In this document: piece after piece, positions 36,722 to 46,029 of the stretch
Numbering within the stretch: the first letter of the stretch is position 1
How the letters are laid out: each line of letters begins with the position of its first letter
NCBI GenBank assembly: GCA_033763895.1
Contig: JANRJQ010000004.1
Coordinates: forward strand, 731,001 to 795,000
From: Chloroherpetonaceae bacterium
GTDB lineage: Bacteria > Bacteroidota > Chlorobiia > Chlorobiales > Thermochlorobacteraceae
Reading direction: 5' to 3'
Length of the DNA: 64,000 bases
Position numbers and translations under genes: made by a program
Notes under the pieces: generated by a model
Database searches by the model: none
What the model was told of the DNA's origin: nothing
Seen by the model: the letters and a program-made list of their open reading frames with translations, nothing else

Positions 36722-37435
36722 CTAAAATCCTATTTGTATCCCGACTGATGCACCTTGGGGAATCGATGGGATTAATTCATTTTGATTAGGGCCAAATTGA
36801 GGGGCGATTCGAATAGAGAGATTATCAGAAGTTTCAAACCCGAAAAAATGCGCATCGATATAGGCATCAAGCAAGGCAAGCGCGTATGCCGCAACAAAAA
36901 AAATGTAATATTGATCGCGATTGGTTCGGTAAAAATCACGAAGCCGCCGGTTTGATTCTGCAAGCGGGTCATTTGTGGCTAAGCTGTTGATATATCGCTC
37001 TCGGTAGTCCAAGTAAAGCGTATTGTTTGTCAGTGCGAGGTACATCATTGCCCCAAGTCCTCCATAAACAATGGGTATTTTCCAATACGACTCGTTATAG
37101 AATTGCCCGAAGCCCGGAAACGGAATGGACCATAACACCACTTGCCAAGGCTCCATCCGAGAGGCTGTATCTTGCCTTTCAGAAACAATTTGATTCGCAA
37201 TAACGAATCGAGAGGAATCTGAAAGCACCTGAAGCGAATCATCTTCAAAACTATTTACTCGTTTTCTTTCAATTAAGGAATCCGCCGATACCAAAGGAAG
37301 TGACCGTTCAACAGGAATTGAAATCGAATGGGCAAATAAATTTGAACACGGGTGATTAACGCAAAAAAAAATCAAAAAAATAATGGCATCTTTTAGCGAT
37401 TCAAGCCATTTGAAAGGACGCTTTTTGAAAGGCAA
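36722..37435 (-). CDS. DUF5683-like membrane protein
   Basis: A protein of about 237 aa. An N-terminal hydrophobic signal or anchor is followed by a variable region and then the DUF5683 core: WQVVLWSIPFPGFGQFYNESYWKIP, a glycine-rich helix, YRERYINSLA, RRLRDFYRTNRDQYYIFF and ALALLDAYIDAHFFGFE. The visible start is a TTG at 37435. No ATG is available before the signal-like segment, so the exact start is uncertain. The gene lies just downstream of parB on the same strand (96 bp gap), a neighbourhood in which this family is often found in Bacteroidota. Its role is unknown. Confidence 0.7.
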   Translation of the reverse strand: MPFKKRPFKWLESLKDAIIFLIFFCVNHPCSNLFAHSISIPVERSLPLVSADSLIERKRVNSFEDDSLQVLSDSSRFVIANQIVSERQDTASRMEPWQVVLWSIPFPGFGQFYNESYWKIPIVYGGLGAMMYLALTNNTLYLDYRERYINSLATNDPLAESNRRLRDFYRTNRDQYYIFFVAAYALALLDAYIDAHFFGFETSDNLSIRIAPQFGPNQNELIPSIPQGASVGIQIGF

Positions 37436-37531
37436 GCTAGGTTAGGATTAAGGTTGTCAAAGCAAGGCAGAAAATATTCAACATCCCAATTTCTTTTTTC
37501 CACAAACTGCATTGAAACGGAAAATGAAGAA

Positions 37532-38470
37532 TTATTGCGGTATGGAGGAAATCGCTTCTACAATCCGATCCAATTCATCGGTTGAAAAATATTCAATTAC
37601 GATTTCGCCGTTACCTTTTGCGGTATGATTAATTTTAATTTTTGTTGCCAATTTTTGCCTTAAAAGATTTTCATATTCGGCGGCACTTTCTGCACCCTTC
37701 ATCAATTTGGGTTGCGGTTTTTCACCTTTTTCTATCGCGGCTTCTCGAACGGCTTTCCCTACCAATTGCTCCACTTTGCGAACAGAGTGCTGCTGTTCAA
37801 GGGTTTGTTTCCAAATCTCAAGTTGCTTTCGTGTGCTTTCCAGTGCAAGCAAGGCACGGGCATGCCCCATCGTGATTTCACCGATGCGAAGGCTTTGGAG
37901 TATGTCGTTGGGTAATTTAAGGAGTCTTAAAAAATTTGTGACAGTTGAACGGTCTTTCCCTACACGCTGCGAAATTTGCTCTTGCGTAAGCCCGCATTCC
38001 TCCATTAAGCGTTTATAGCCATTGGCAATTTCAATGGGGTTTAGCTTTTCGCGCTGAACGTTTTCGATGAGTGCAAGCTCAAGCATTTCGCGGTCTGAGC
38101 GGATATCAAGGATATAAGCGGGAATCTCTTTTATTCCGGCAAGGGTTGACGCACGAAGCCGCCTTTCGCCGCTGATGAGTTCATAGCCCGAATCGGTTTT
38201 TCGAACGGTAATGGGCTGAATGACCCCTTTTTCAATAATCGAGTTTTTTAACTCTTCAAGCGCCACGGGGTCGAAATCGACACGCGGTTGAAACGGATTT
38301 GGGCGAACCAAGGCCACTTCAATTTTGCCGATGGTTCCGGTCGCTCCTGTGGCTACTTCGCGAACAATAGTAGTGGTTTCGCCTGTCTCGGTTTTTTTTT
38401 CAAAGACTTCCATCCCGCCTGTTGGAATCAAAGCTTGAAGCCCTCTGCCTAATGGTGGTTTTTGTGCCAT
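37532..38470 (-). CDS. parB: Chromosome-partitioning protein ParB
   Basis: A 312-aa ParB/Spo0J clamp. It has the N-terminal GRGLQALIP, the CTP-binding boxes PNPFQPR, GYELISGERRLRAS and ALIENVQREKLNPIEIA, a helix-turn-helix (LTQEQISQRVGKDRSTVTNFL) that reads parS, and a C-terminal dimerisation domain. ParB loads at parS and recruits ParA and SMC for chromosome segregation. It starts 11 bp after parA and is translated from the same transcript. No canonical parS palindrome was noticed inside the window. Confidence 0.95.
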   Translation of the reverse strand: MAQKPPLGRGLQALIPTGGMEVFEKKTETGETTTIVREVATGATGTIGKIEVALVRPNPFQPRVDFDPVALEELKNSIIEKGVIQPITVRKTDSGYELISGERRLRASTLAGIKEIPAYILDIRSDREMLELALIENVQREKLNPIEIANGYKRLMEECGLTQEQISQRVGKDRSTVTNFLRLLKLPNDILQSLRIGEITMGHARALLALESTRKQLEIWKQTLEQQHSVRKVEQLVGKAVREAAIEKGEKPQPKLMKGAESAAEYENLLRQKLATKIKINHTAKGNGEIVIEYFSTDELDRIVEAISSIPQ

Positions 38471-38481
38471 AATTTCGCTCG

Positions 38482-39333
38482 CTATTCGTTGATTGGATCA
38501 GTTGTGCCGGCGCCGGGTGTGTTTTTCTCACTGCCTTTTGTTTTCGTATTCACGCGCTTAAAGCGGCGGATGCCATCGCGCTCAAACATTTCGTAGGCCA
38601 AGTCGAGATAATCTTTGCTGCCCAAACTTTGCGCATCATAAAGCAAAATCGGCTTTCCGTGGCTTGGGGCTTCAGAAATTTTTACATTTCTGCGTATCAC
38701 CGTATTGAACACTTTTTCTTTGAAATACTTTCGAACTTCTTCGGAAACTAAATTTGAAAGGCGAAGCCGGCTATCGAACATCGTAAGCAAAACGCCTTCA
38801 ATTTCAAGTTCAGGGTTTAAGTGCTTGCGAACGATATTGATGGTATTGAGCAATTGCCCAAGCCCTTCAAGCGCGTAGTATTCGGTTTGAACCGGAATAA
38901 GAACGGCATCGGCTGCGGTGAGCGAATTAACGGTTATCAAACCCAAAGAAGGCGGGCAATCGATTAGCACATAATCATATTTCTTCCGAACTTTTGCGAG
39001 CGCTTCTTGCATCACGCGTTCGCGATTCGGGACATCCACAAGCTCAATCTCAGTTCCTACCAGATTGATATGAGAAGGTACAATATCAAGATACGGGATG
39101 TTGGAAGAGTGAATTACATTTTCGATATCGACCTTATCGATGAGCACTTCGTAGATTGTTTTACTTTCCTCAGTCATTTTTGTACCTGAGCCCGAAGTTG
39201 CATTGGCCTGCGGGTCAATATCGATTAAAAGAGTTGTCAATTCTGCTGCCGCAATGGCCGAGGCAAGATTGACAGCGGTGGTTGTTTTTCCCACGCCCCC
39301 TTTTTGGTTTACAATAGCGATAACTTTTCCCAT
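38482..39333 (-). CDS. parA: Chromosome-partitioning ATPase ParA (Soj)
   Basis: A 283-aa deviant Walker ATPase. [13 protein letters not shown] (residues 11-23) contains the signature lysine of the deviant Walker A, followed by [11 protein letters not shown] (Walker A') and [13 protein letters not shown] (Walker B). There is no N-terminal DNA-binding extension, as in chromosomal Soj-type proteins. It drives the movement of ParB-parS complexes over the nucleoid. It is the first gene of the parA-parB pair and divergent from the DNA glycosylase gene, with only 32 bp between the ATGs. Confidence 0.95.
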   Translation of the reverse strand: MGKVIAIVNQKGGVGKTTTAVNLASAIAAAELTTLLIDIDPQANATSGSGTKMTEESKTIYEVLIDKVDIENVIHSSNIPYLDIVPSHINLVGTEIELVDVPNRERVMQEALAKVRKKYDYVLIDCPPSLGLITVNSLTAADAVLIPVQTEYYALEGLGQLLNTINIVRKHLNPELEIEGVLLTMFDSRLRLSNLVSEEVRKYFKEKVFNTVIRRNVKISEAPSHGKPILLYDAQSLGSKDYLDLAYEMFERDGIRRFKRVNTKTKGSEKNTPGAGTTDPINE

Positions 39334-39365
39334 CGAAACAGACGAATGATTAAAATTCGGTTGGT

Positions 39366-40127
39366 ATGCCTCTGGCTTTTCTTTGTTTGCCTTTTTTCGA
39401 CATAAACATTAAATATAAGGATTCATCACCATATTTAATTTTTAACGACATATCGTTCATTTTCGATAACACTCATTCTGTGAATTCACGGTTTTCATCT
39501 CTGTATCATCCTTTGCCGGAATCGTATTTTTCTATGCCAACGGTGAGTCTGGCAAAGTCGCTGCTTGGGAAAGTGCTAGTTCATCAAACACCGGAAGGAA
39601 CACGCTCGGGGGTCATAGTTGAAACTGAAGCATATATCGCTCTTGAGGATGAGGCTTGCCACGCCTACCGGGGAATCACGCCACGAAATGCCGTCATGTT
39701 TGGTGCACCCGGGTTGGCGTATGTGTATTTCACTTACGGCAATCACTTTATGCTGAATGTGGTTTCAGAACCTGAAGGCATTGCCGCGGCAGTCCTCATT
39801 CGCGCGGTTGAACCGATGATGGGCTTTGAAGCGATGAAATCGTTTCGAAATAACATTGAAAAAGAGATTGACCTCACGAATGGGCCGGGGAAACTCACTG
39901 CCGCGTTCAGTATCGGGAAAAAGGAAAACGGGCTTGAGCTCTTTCAATCTCCCTTGTTTATCGCAGAAAACCCTCACGCCAAGAGGAAATTCGAGATCTC
40001 GGTTTCTACTCGAATCGGTATTACTCGGAGTGTTGAATTACCGTGGCGGTTTTTTATCAAAGGCAATCCGTTTGTTTCGAAAGCAACACCTTCAGGAAGC
40101 GATGGAAAGTTGAAGTTCAAAAAATAA
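39366..40127 (+). CDS. 3-methyladenine DNA glycosylase (AAG/MPG family)
   Basis: An alkyladenine DNA glycosylase of the AAG fold, which removes alkylated and deaminated purines in base-excision repair. The motifs are [42 protein letters not shown] (catalytic Glu in ETEAY), [28 protein letters not shown] and [13 protein letters not shown]. The ATG at 39366 gives 253 aa with a poorly conserved 45-residue leader. A GTG at 39480 would give 215 aa, closer to the family length, and may be the true start. It is divergent from parA and convergent with the YdeI-like gene. Confidence 0.9.
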   Translation: MPLAFLCLPFFDINIKYKDSSPYLIFNDISFIFDNTHSVNSRFSSLYHPLPESYFSMPTVSLAKSLLGKVLVHQTPEGTRSGVIVETEAYIALEDEACHAYRGITPRNAVMFGAPGLAYVYFTYGNHFMLNVVSEPEGIAAAVLIRAVEPMMGFEAMKSFRNNIEKEIDLTNGPGKLTAAFSIGKKENGLELFQSPLFIAENPHAKRKFEISVSTRIGITRSVELPWRFFIKGNPFVSKATPSGSDGKLKFKK

Positions 40128-40165
40128 CTTCTCCTTTTATTATTGCCTTGGCTACAAATGAGGGC

Positions 40166-40771
40166 TTACTGACGGTAATGATTGGCTTTGATATTTTTTT
40201 CTGCCAGCGAAACGGTTTCATCGATGCGTTTCGTTCGGGTTTCAACTTTTTTCGCTGCTTGTATCCATTCTAAGATGCCCCGCTTAGACGACGGCGGAAA
40301 TTTTTCCCAGTTGCTATAAGCCACTTGATTGGATTGAAATCGCGAGAGAAGATCTTCGGGAAGAATAAGGGCATCTACTTTTTCCAAGGCTTCCCACGTT
40401 CCGGTTTGCTTTGCCAAAGCAACCATTTCAAGCCCTGCGGGCATCATTTTTCCTTCTGCAATAAGGCGCTCCACTTTCTTTTTATTGATTGCACTCCAGT
40501 TGCTTTTGGGGTTTCGCTTTGCAAAGAATTGATAATAACTCACGTCGTCTCGTTTGTTTGGCTTGCTATCCACCCAACCAAAGCACAACGCTTCATCCAC
40601 CGCTTCGGGATAGTAAACCGAGGGAATGCCGCTTTCTTTTCGGTAGATGATCAGCCATACTGATTTATGCGTTTGATGATGCGCTTGAAGCCACGCTCGC
40701 CACGCAGCAGCAGAATTGGCTTCTACCGCCAAGACGCCATCCTTCATTTCGGGTTTTCGAGAAGTTTTCAC
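40166..40771 (-). CDS. YdeI/OmdA-family protein
   Basis: A 201-aa soluble protein with the features of the YdeI/OmpD-associated (bacteriocin-protection, OmdA) family: WRAWLQAHHQTHKSVWLIIYRKESG, YPEAVDEALCFGWVDSKPNK, YYQFFAKRNPKSNWSAINKKKVERLI and the C-terminal helical SKRGILEWIQAAKKVETRTKRI. The start is a GTG at 40771. An ATG at 40747 is also in frame and removes eight residues. The biochemical role of the family is poorly known, with links to antimicrobial-peptide tolerance in enterics. It is convergent with the glycosylase gene. Confidence 0.8.
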   Translation of the reverse strand: MKTSRKPEMKDGVLAVEANSAAAWRAWLQAHHQTHKSVWLIIYRKESGIPSVYYPEAVDEALCFGWVDSKPNKRDDVSYYQFFAKRNPKSNWSAINKKKVERLIAEGKMMPAGLEMVALAKQTGTWEALEKVDALILPEDLLSRFQSNQVAYSNWEKFPPSSKRGILEWIQAAKKVETRTKRIDETVSLAEKNIKANHYRQ

Positions 40772-40886
40772 AGTTCAATTATATCATAAACGACATCCCA
40801 GAACCGCGCCAAATACATACGAGAGGTAATGATTTCCCAGATATATAGCATCTTGAATTTTTCTCTTTTATTCGAATGGAATAGAA

Positions 40887-42185
40887 TTATCGCTCTACCT
40901 TTTCTAATTCGAAGAGGGCGCGAATGAGATTGATTTTTCCGGCGGTGGATTGCGCGGTATCGAGCGGTGACTTGAGGCTTGAGATGGGAAGATGAAGAAA
41001 TTTACGCATCATTCGCTCCGCAACTTGCGCCGTGCGCTTGTACTCTTCCTCCGACACCTTTCCCTTGATTCGCTCTAATTCCTCATTGAGAATGCTCTGA
41101 AACTTCGCGTTTAAGTCTCGTATTGTAGGTGCAACTTGCAGGCTATTAAACCACGTTTCAAACTCGACTAATTCCTCGCCTACAATCTTTTCAACCTTGG
41201 GCAACTCGGCACGGCGGGCTTCAAGATTCTTGCTTACAATGCCTTGAAGGTCATCGACATCTTTGAGAAAAACATTGTAAATCGAGCCGGCTTTTGGGCT
41301 GATATTGCGCGGGACGCCTAAATCCAAAAAGAGAATTGGCTCGTGCTTGCGGGCTTGCATTCCTTTTTCAATAGCGCTTTCTGAAATCACTTCACCGGTG
41401 CCACCTACTGCGGTGATCACAATATCATATTCACCCAAGTATTGACTAAAACTTGTGAATGGAATTACAGATGAGGTGCCTAAATCTCGTGCGAGTTCTT
41501 CGGCGCGTTCGGTGGTTCGATTGGTGATTGAAATATGCGTGACCCGCTTTTCAAGCAAGTGTTTGGCGGCAAGGGCGGCGGTTTCGCCGGCACCCACAAG
41601 CAAGACACGCTTTGCGGAAAGATCTGAAAATATTTTTTTCGCCAATTCAACCGCCGCGTAACTCACCGAGATAGCCCCGTCTGTCAGTTTAGTTTCAGTT
41701 CGCACCCGCTTCGCCACTGAAAAGGCTTGATGACAGAGCCGATTCAGTACCGTTCCCGTTGCCTCGGTTTCAGCAGCAATGCGGTAGGCATCCTTCACTT
41801 GCCCTAAAATTTGCGATTCGCCTAAAATCATCGAATCGGCACCCGAAGTCACCTCAAAAAGATGCTTCACCGCACCGCAAGCGAAGCGTGAGAAAAAGTG
41901 CTCAGGCCGAACTTCTTTACGCGCGTGTTTTCGCTCGATAATCAATTCCTTCAAGTGCTCTGCCGTAACCTCTTCGCGGGCGGGCACGGCATAAAGCTCC
42001 GTACGGTTGCATGTCGAAACAAGGAAAGATTCTGTAACAAGACCCGATTGAGAAAGCTCTTCAAGCAATGCTTTCGCCTCTGTCTCAGTAAAAGACAGAC
42101 GCTCACGAATCTCAACCGGCGCGGTTTGATGCGTTGCGCCAATTGAAATCAGATTCATAACACTATGCGAAGAACTTTTTTCCAT
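40887..42185 (-). CDS. hemA: Glutamyl-tRNA reductase
   Basis: HemA reduces glutamyl-tRNA to glutamate-1-semialdehyde, the first committed step of tetrapyrrole synthesis by the C5 route. The 432-aa protein has the N-terminal ISIGATHQTAPVEIRERL, the catalytic cysteine in LVSTCNRTELYAV, GADSMILGESQILGQVKDAY, the NADPH site VLLVGAGETAALAAKHL and the C-terminal dimerisation helices. The ATG at 42158 (MNLISIG) matches the usual family start and is a plausible alternative to 42185. A C5 pathway fits the Chlorobi, where tetrapyrroles are made from glutamate. No other hem gene is nearby. Confidence 0.95.
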   Translation of the reverse strand: MEKSSSHSVMNLISIGATHQTAPVEIRERLSFTETEAKALLEELSQSGLVTESFLVSTCNRTELYAVPAREEVTAEHLKELIIERKHARKEVRPEHFFSRFACGAVKHLFEVTSGADSMILGESQILGQVKDAYRIAAETEATGTVLNRLCHQAFSVAKRVRTETKLTDGAISVSYAAVELAKKIFSDLSAKRVLLVGAGETAALAAKHLLEKRVTHISITNRTTERAEELARDLGTSSVIPFTSFSQYLGEYDIVITAVGGTGEVISESAIEKGMQARKHEPILFLDLGVPRNISPKAGSIYNVFLKDVDDLQGIVSKNLEARRAELPKVEKIVGEELVEFETWFNSLQVAPTIRDLNAKFQSILNEELERIKGKVSEEEYKRTAQVAERMMRKFLHLPISSLKSPLDTAQSTAGKINLIRALFELEKVER

Positions 42186-42203
42186 TTAAATTTGAATTCC
42201 ATT

Positions 42204-42594
42204 TCAATCCCAAATAACGACTAATCCCTTAATCCCCTTAAATGATTCGTCGCTTGAAATTATTGCTGCATCAACCCAAATAGCAGAGGCAACAATCATT
42301 CGGTCGTGCAGTTCACTCAATTTCAATTTTTGAGCCTCATTAAGTATTTCAACATTTAAATCAATAACATTATATAAACCCGATTCCTTTATTGATTCAA
42401 GAACTGAATCTAAAGTCAAGTGAATTCGCTTTTTTTCTGAGAGATACAGAATTTCCATCAAAGAAACTGCCGAAATAAAGTAGTTATCTCTAGATGATTC
42501 AATGTTGGCTAAAATTCTTTTTTGCTCTTTTACCAATATCTCCTTTTCCAGATAAGTGACGAATAATCGTTACGGTATCAAGGAGGTAATTCAC
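42204..42594 (-). pseudogene. VapC-like PIN-domain toxin, frameshifted at a homopolymer
   Basis: A PIN ribonuclease gene that reads through only if one base is removed from an A6 run (minus strand; T6 at 42518-42523 on plus). The first frame starts with a GTG at 42594 and encodes VNYLLDTVTIIRHLSGKGDI, carrying the first acidic residue (Asp6). The second frame continues ILANIESSRDNYFISAVSLM, then MEILYL (Glu), LHDRMIVASA (Asp) and ISSDESF (Asp). All four PIN acidic residues are present once the frames are joined, giving 129 aa. The GTG overlaps the antitoxin stop (GTGA), the usual toxin-antitoxin coupling. It is either inactivated, made by frameshifting, or mis-sequenced. Confidence 0.75.
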
Positions 42595-42833
42595 TGTGCT
42601 CTTTTAAGAATTTTTTCTTGCAGCTCTATTCTTAGTCCTGTTAAATCTTCTTTTAATTCTTCATCACTTCCAAAATCAACATCTTTCCAAATACCTTTTA
42701 GTGAAATACGTTTCTTTTTGCGTTTTGGCTTAAGGATACTTTTAACTTCCTTATCAAACTCTTTAAACTGTTCATCCGATAATTCCCTAATCTCCTCGAT
42801 GAGCAACTGCTTTTTTACATTAATAGATAACAT
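42591..42833 (-). CDS. Putative antitoxin partner of the PIN toxin
   Basis: An 80-aa highly charged protein (MLSINVKKQLLIEEIRELSD...). Its N-terminal helical half is followed by a lysine-rich stretch (KPKRKKKRISLKGIWKDV) and an acidic C-terminal tail, the shape of antitoxins that wrap around a PIN toxin. The stop TGA overlaps the toxin's GTG. No named antitoxin family is recognised with certainty, so the assignment is from position, size and charge. It probably binds its own promoter, as such antitoxins do. Confidence 0.65.
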   Translation of the reverse strand: MLSINVKKQLLIEEIRELSDEQFKEFDKEVKSILKPKRKKKRISLKGIWKDVDFGSDEELKEDLTGLRIELQEKILKRAQ

Positions 42834-43020
42834 GCCTTCTCATTTTATTTTGATTTCAAAATTAACACTTCTTTCTCGTATTCATATTCCAACGTTTACC
42901 ATCCTCTCAATCATCAAAAGATTTTTTAAATGAAGCTTAGGAACATTTCTTTGAGAATGAATCTATTCTTAATATCGTTTTTAGTTTTCATTTACATTAT
43001 AACCAATTCACAACGGCAAA

Positions 43021-44691
43021 ATGCTGACTGACCTTGAGATTGCGCGTGCCGCAACACTTCACCCGATTCAATCCATCGCTCAAAAACTAAACATCCCACT
43101 CGATGAATTGGAACTCTACGGAAAATTCAAAGCCAAACTCCCGCTTCACCTTATCAATAGTGATAAGCTAAACACTTGTAAACTCATCTTGGTTTCCGCC
43201 ATTACGCCGACGCCTGCCGGGGAAGGCAAAACCACCAATAGTATTGGCCTAACCGACGGGCTTAACCGAATTGGAAAACGCGCAACCGCCGTTTTGCGCG
43301 AGCCCTCGCTTGGGCCTGTTTTTGGAATTAAAGGCGGTGCAACCGGCGGCGGTAAAGCGCAAGTGGTGCCAATGGAAGATATCAACCTGCATTTCACCGG
43401 CGATTTCTCCGCAATCGAAAAAGCCCACAACTTGCTGGCCGCAATCATCGATAATAATCTTCAAAACAAAAAAAATAAGCTCGGCCTTGAAGCGCGCAGC
43501 ATTCGTTGGAAACGCGTGATGGATATGAACGATCGCTCACTGCGAAAAATCTTGGTTGGGCTTGGCGGCACGGCGCAAGGCATTCCACGCGAAACGGGAT
43601 TCGATATCACCGCGGCTTCGGAGGTGATGGCCATTCTTTGCCTTTCTCGCTCTTTCGCCGATTTGAAACAGCGGCTTGGAAACATTTTTGTGGGGATGAC
43701 CACTGAAAAAAAACCCGTATTCGCCCGCGACCTCAAAGCGCACGGGGCTATGGCCGCTTTGCTTAAAGACGCCGTAAAACCAAACTTGGTTCAAACCTTG
43801 GAAGGAAACCCTGCAATATTGCACTGCGGCCCATTTGCCAATATCGCACAAGGCACCAACACCATTTTTGCAACCAAAATGGGAATGAGCCTTTCGGAGT
43901 ATGTGGTTACGGAGGCAGGTTTTGGCTTCGACTTGGGCGGTGAAAAGTTCTTGGACATCAAGTGCGGGTATGCAGGAATATCACCTTCGGCGGTGGTGAT
44001 TGTCGCCACCGTTCGCGCGCTGAAATATCACGGCGGAGGCGATTTGAAAGAACTCAAAACACCAAACCCAAAAGCAGTTGAAAATGGACTCGCCAATTTG
44101 GAAAAGCATTTGGAGAATGTGAAGAAGTTTGGGCTTGAACCGATTGTCGCCATCAATAAATTTTACACCGATACCCCGGAAGAACTTTCGTTGATTAAAG
44201 AGCGATGCGCCGCCTTGGGCGTGAACGTCTCGCTTTCGGAAGTATGGGAAAAGGGCGGCGAAGGTGCGGTTGAACTCGCAACCTTTGTTGCAGAAGCGGC
44301 TGAAAAGAAACGCGGGAAGCATCAACCGCTTTATGATTGGGCTGCACCGGTTGAAGAAAAAATCAAAACCATTGCACGTGAAATTTATGGAGCTTCGGGC
44401 GTTGAATTTCAATCAAAGGCCAAGAGCGACCTTAAACTCATCGAATCGATTGGTCTTCAAGCTTTGCCTATTTGCATTGCCAAAACACAGAAATCGCTTT
44501 CCGATAACCCTGATCTTTTGGGCAGACCCACGGGCTTTACACTCTCGATTCGTGAAATTGAAATCGCCGCAGGCGCAGGATTTTTGGTTCCGATTGCCGG
44601 CGAGATGATGCGTATGCCGGGCTTGCCGGAAACACCGGCTTCGGAGATGATTGATATTGATGATGAAGGAAATATAACGGGGCTTTTTTAG
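43021..44691 (+). CDS. fhs: Formate-tetrahydrofolate ligase
   Basis: Fhs makes 10-formyltetrahydrofolate from formate, ATP and tetrahydrofolate. The 556-aa protein has the P-loop ITPTPAGEGKTT (61-72), EPSLGPVFGIKGGATGGGKAQV, INLHFTGDFSAIEKAHNLLAA, the C-terminal KTQKSLSDNP and the end motif GEMMRMPGLPETPASEMIDI, all hallmarks of the family at normal length. In a heterotroph it supplies one-carbon units for purines and other reactions. It stands alone, is read on the plus strand, and is convergent with the HxlR gene. Confidence 0.97.
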   Translation: MLTDLEIARAATLHPIQSIAQKLNIPLDELELYGKFKAKLPLHLINSDKLNTCKLILVSAITPTPAGEGKTTNSIGLTDGLNRIGKRATAVLREPSLGPVFGIKGGATGGGKAQVVPMEDINLHFTGDFSAIEKAHNLLAAIIDNNLQNKKNKLGLEARSIRWKRVMDMNDRSLRKILVGLGGTAQGIPRETGFDITAASEVMAILCLSRSFADLKQRLGNIFVGMTTEKKPVFARDLKAHGAMAALLKDAVKPNLVQTLEGNPAILHCGPFANIAQGTNTIFATKMGMSLSEYVVTEAGFGFDLGGEKFLDIKCGYAGISPSAVVIVATVRALKYHGGGDLKELKTPNPKAVENGLANLEKHLENVKKFGLEPIVAINKFYTDTPEELSLIKERCAALGVNVSLSEVWEKGGEGAVELATFVAEAAEKKRGKHQPLYDWAAPVEEKIKTIAREIYGASGVEFQSKAKSDLKLIESIGLQALPICIAKTQKSLSDNPDLLGRPTGFTLSIREIEIAAGAGFLVPIAGEMMRMPGLPETPASEMIDIDDEGNITGLF

Positions 44692-44757
44692 AAAGGCTTT
44701 CCCCCACCTTCTTCCAAATTCAAAGCATTTACTTCTTCACTAATACTCTGATTAGTC

Positions 44758-45123
44758 TTACTTCCTTTTTGGCTCGGAAACCACCCCAACCAACGTCTCG
44801 TTCTTAAATGCATCGCCCCAAGTGCGGAGAGATTTGATGAGGGGAACGGCGGTTTTTCCTTTTTTGGTGAGGCTGTATTCCACCTTCGGCGGCACTTCAT
44901 TATAGACTTTGCGCGAAATCAAGCCGTCTTTTTCAAGGTCGCGAAGTTGCTCGGCAAGCATTTTATGTGTGATTCTGCCCAAGTCTTTTTTCAGTTCACC
45001 ATATCGCCAAACCCGATCTTTAAGACGCCACAAAATGGGCATCTTCCATCGCCCGCCTAAAACATCAAGTGCTAATTCAACAGGGTTGTTATAAAATTTT
45101 TTTCGAAACTCGAATCTTGGCAT
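44758..45123 (-). CDS. HxlR-family winged-helix regulator (cysteine-free)
   Basis: A 121-aa HxlR/MarR-like regulator. It has the conserved NPVELALDVLGGRWKMPILWRL, the recognition segment YGELKKDLGRITHKMLAEQL, LRDLEKDGLISRKVY, and the wing PPKVEYSLTKKGKTAVPLIK. Many HxlR proteins carry a redox- or electrophile-sensing cysteine before PVE. Here that position is Asn and the protein has no cysteine at all, so a thiol switch is unlikely. It is divergent from the DJ-1/SnoaL/NADP-reductase operon with 136 bp between starts, including a 12-bp palindrome, and probably controls that operon. Confidence 0.9.
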   Translation of the reverse strand: MPRFEFRKKFYNNPVELALDVLGGRWKMPILWRLKDRVWRYGELKKDLGRITHKMLAEQLRDLEKDGLISRKVYNEVPPKVEYSLTKKGKTAVPLIKSLRTWGDAFKNETLVGVVSEPKRK

Positions 45124-45175
45124 TGCTTTAATTCTCTTAATTCCTCAATTCTTCCCGAAAGGGTAGTTACTCACA

Positions 45176-45219
45176 GCAAAGTGCGTTCTTGACGCGCGTC
45201 ATTTTTGCGGCTACTTTGC
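45176..45219. promoter_or_regulatory. Nested palindromes between HxlR and the DJ-1 operon
   Basis: The perfect 12-bp palindrome TGACGCGCGTCA (45190-45201) is flanked by a second inverted repeat, GCAAAGT (45176-45182) and ACTTTGC (45213-45219), with nearly the same centre. The position between divergent starts is that expected for an HxlR operator. Confidence 0.5.
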
Positions 45220-45259
45220 GGCGCACAAAGATTTTTTTTCAATTTATGCTAAATACAAA

Positions 45260-46006
45260 ATGAGCGCATCGCTAAATGTCCTTAACCCCAATCAGCCCAA
45301 AAAAATTGCTTTGATTGCCGCTAATCCTTCAACTTCTCCCACCACCGGATGGCCAATTGGCTTTTGGTGGGCTGAACTGACGCATCCGTATTGGGAATTT
45401 AGTGAACGCGGTTACCACATTGATATCTTTTCACCAAAGGGCGGCGATTTAGTAGCCGATGGTTACAGCGACCCCGAAGACGCAAGTGGTTACTCCGCTC
45501 ACGATTTGCTATCGCTTGGGTTTAAGAAATCTCCCAAGCATGCAGCACTGATTCAAAATACACGACCCATCTCACAGATTAAAGTTGCCGACTATGACGC
45601 CATTTTTATCACCGGTGGGCAATCACCAATGGTAACTTTTGTGAATGATTCTGAACTTCACACGCTCTTTTCATCATTTTATGACGCGGGAAAGGTTGTG
45701 GCTGCGATATGCCACGGCACTTGTATCCTGCTTAAAGTAAAAGGCTCCGATGGCAAACTTCTTATTGAAGGAAAAACGTGGACGGGCTTTGCCAATAGTG
45801 AAGAGCAATTTGCCGATAACTTTGTAGGCAAACGCATTCAGCCTTTTTGGATTGAAGAAGAAGCTAAAAAGATTTCTAACACAAACTATATCAACGGCGG
45901 TATGTTCAAGGCCTTTGCCGTTCGCGATGGCCGCTTGATTACCGGTCAGCAACAGTTTTCGGGTGCAGCGGCTGCACGTTTGGTTATTGAAGCATTAGGC
46001 GTCTAA
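45260..46006 (+). CDS. DJ-1/PfpI-family protein (Hsp31-like glyoxalase/deglycase type)
   Basis: A 248-aa class I glutamine-amidotransferase-like protein. The nucleophilic elbow AAICHGTC contains Cys151, with His152 next to it. The segments ITGGQSPMVTF, GKTWTGFANSEEQF and the C-terminal YINGGMFKAFAVRDGRLITGQ fit the larger Hsp31/YhbO-like subgroup that acts on methylglyoxal or as a chaperone or deglycase. It is soluble and has no signal peptide. It is the first gene of a three-gene operon controlled from the HxlR intergenic region. Together with an NADP-linked oxidoreductase this suggests defence against reactive carbonyls, which is inference. Confidence 0.85.
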   Translation: MSASLNVLNPNQPKKIALIAANPSTSPTTGWPIGFWWAELTHPYWEFSERGYHIDIFSPKGGDLVADGYSDPEDASGYSAHDLLSLGFKKSPKHAALIQNTRPISQIKVADYDAIFITGGQSPMVTFVNDSELHTLFSSFYDAGKVVAAICHGTCILLKVKGSDGKLLIEGKTWTGFANSEEQFADNFVGKRIQPFWIEEEAKKISNTNYINGGMFKAFAVRDGRLITGQQQFSGAAAARLVIEALGV

Positions 46007-46029
46007 TTCTTAATCCATATCAACATCAG

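Noticed and set aside
36722-39333. parS site or replication origin near parAB
   Set aside because: No TGTTTCACGTGAAACA-like palindrome, DnaA-box cluster or dnaA gene was seen around the pair.
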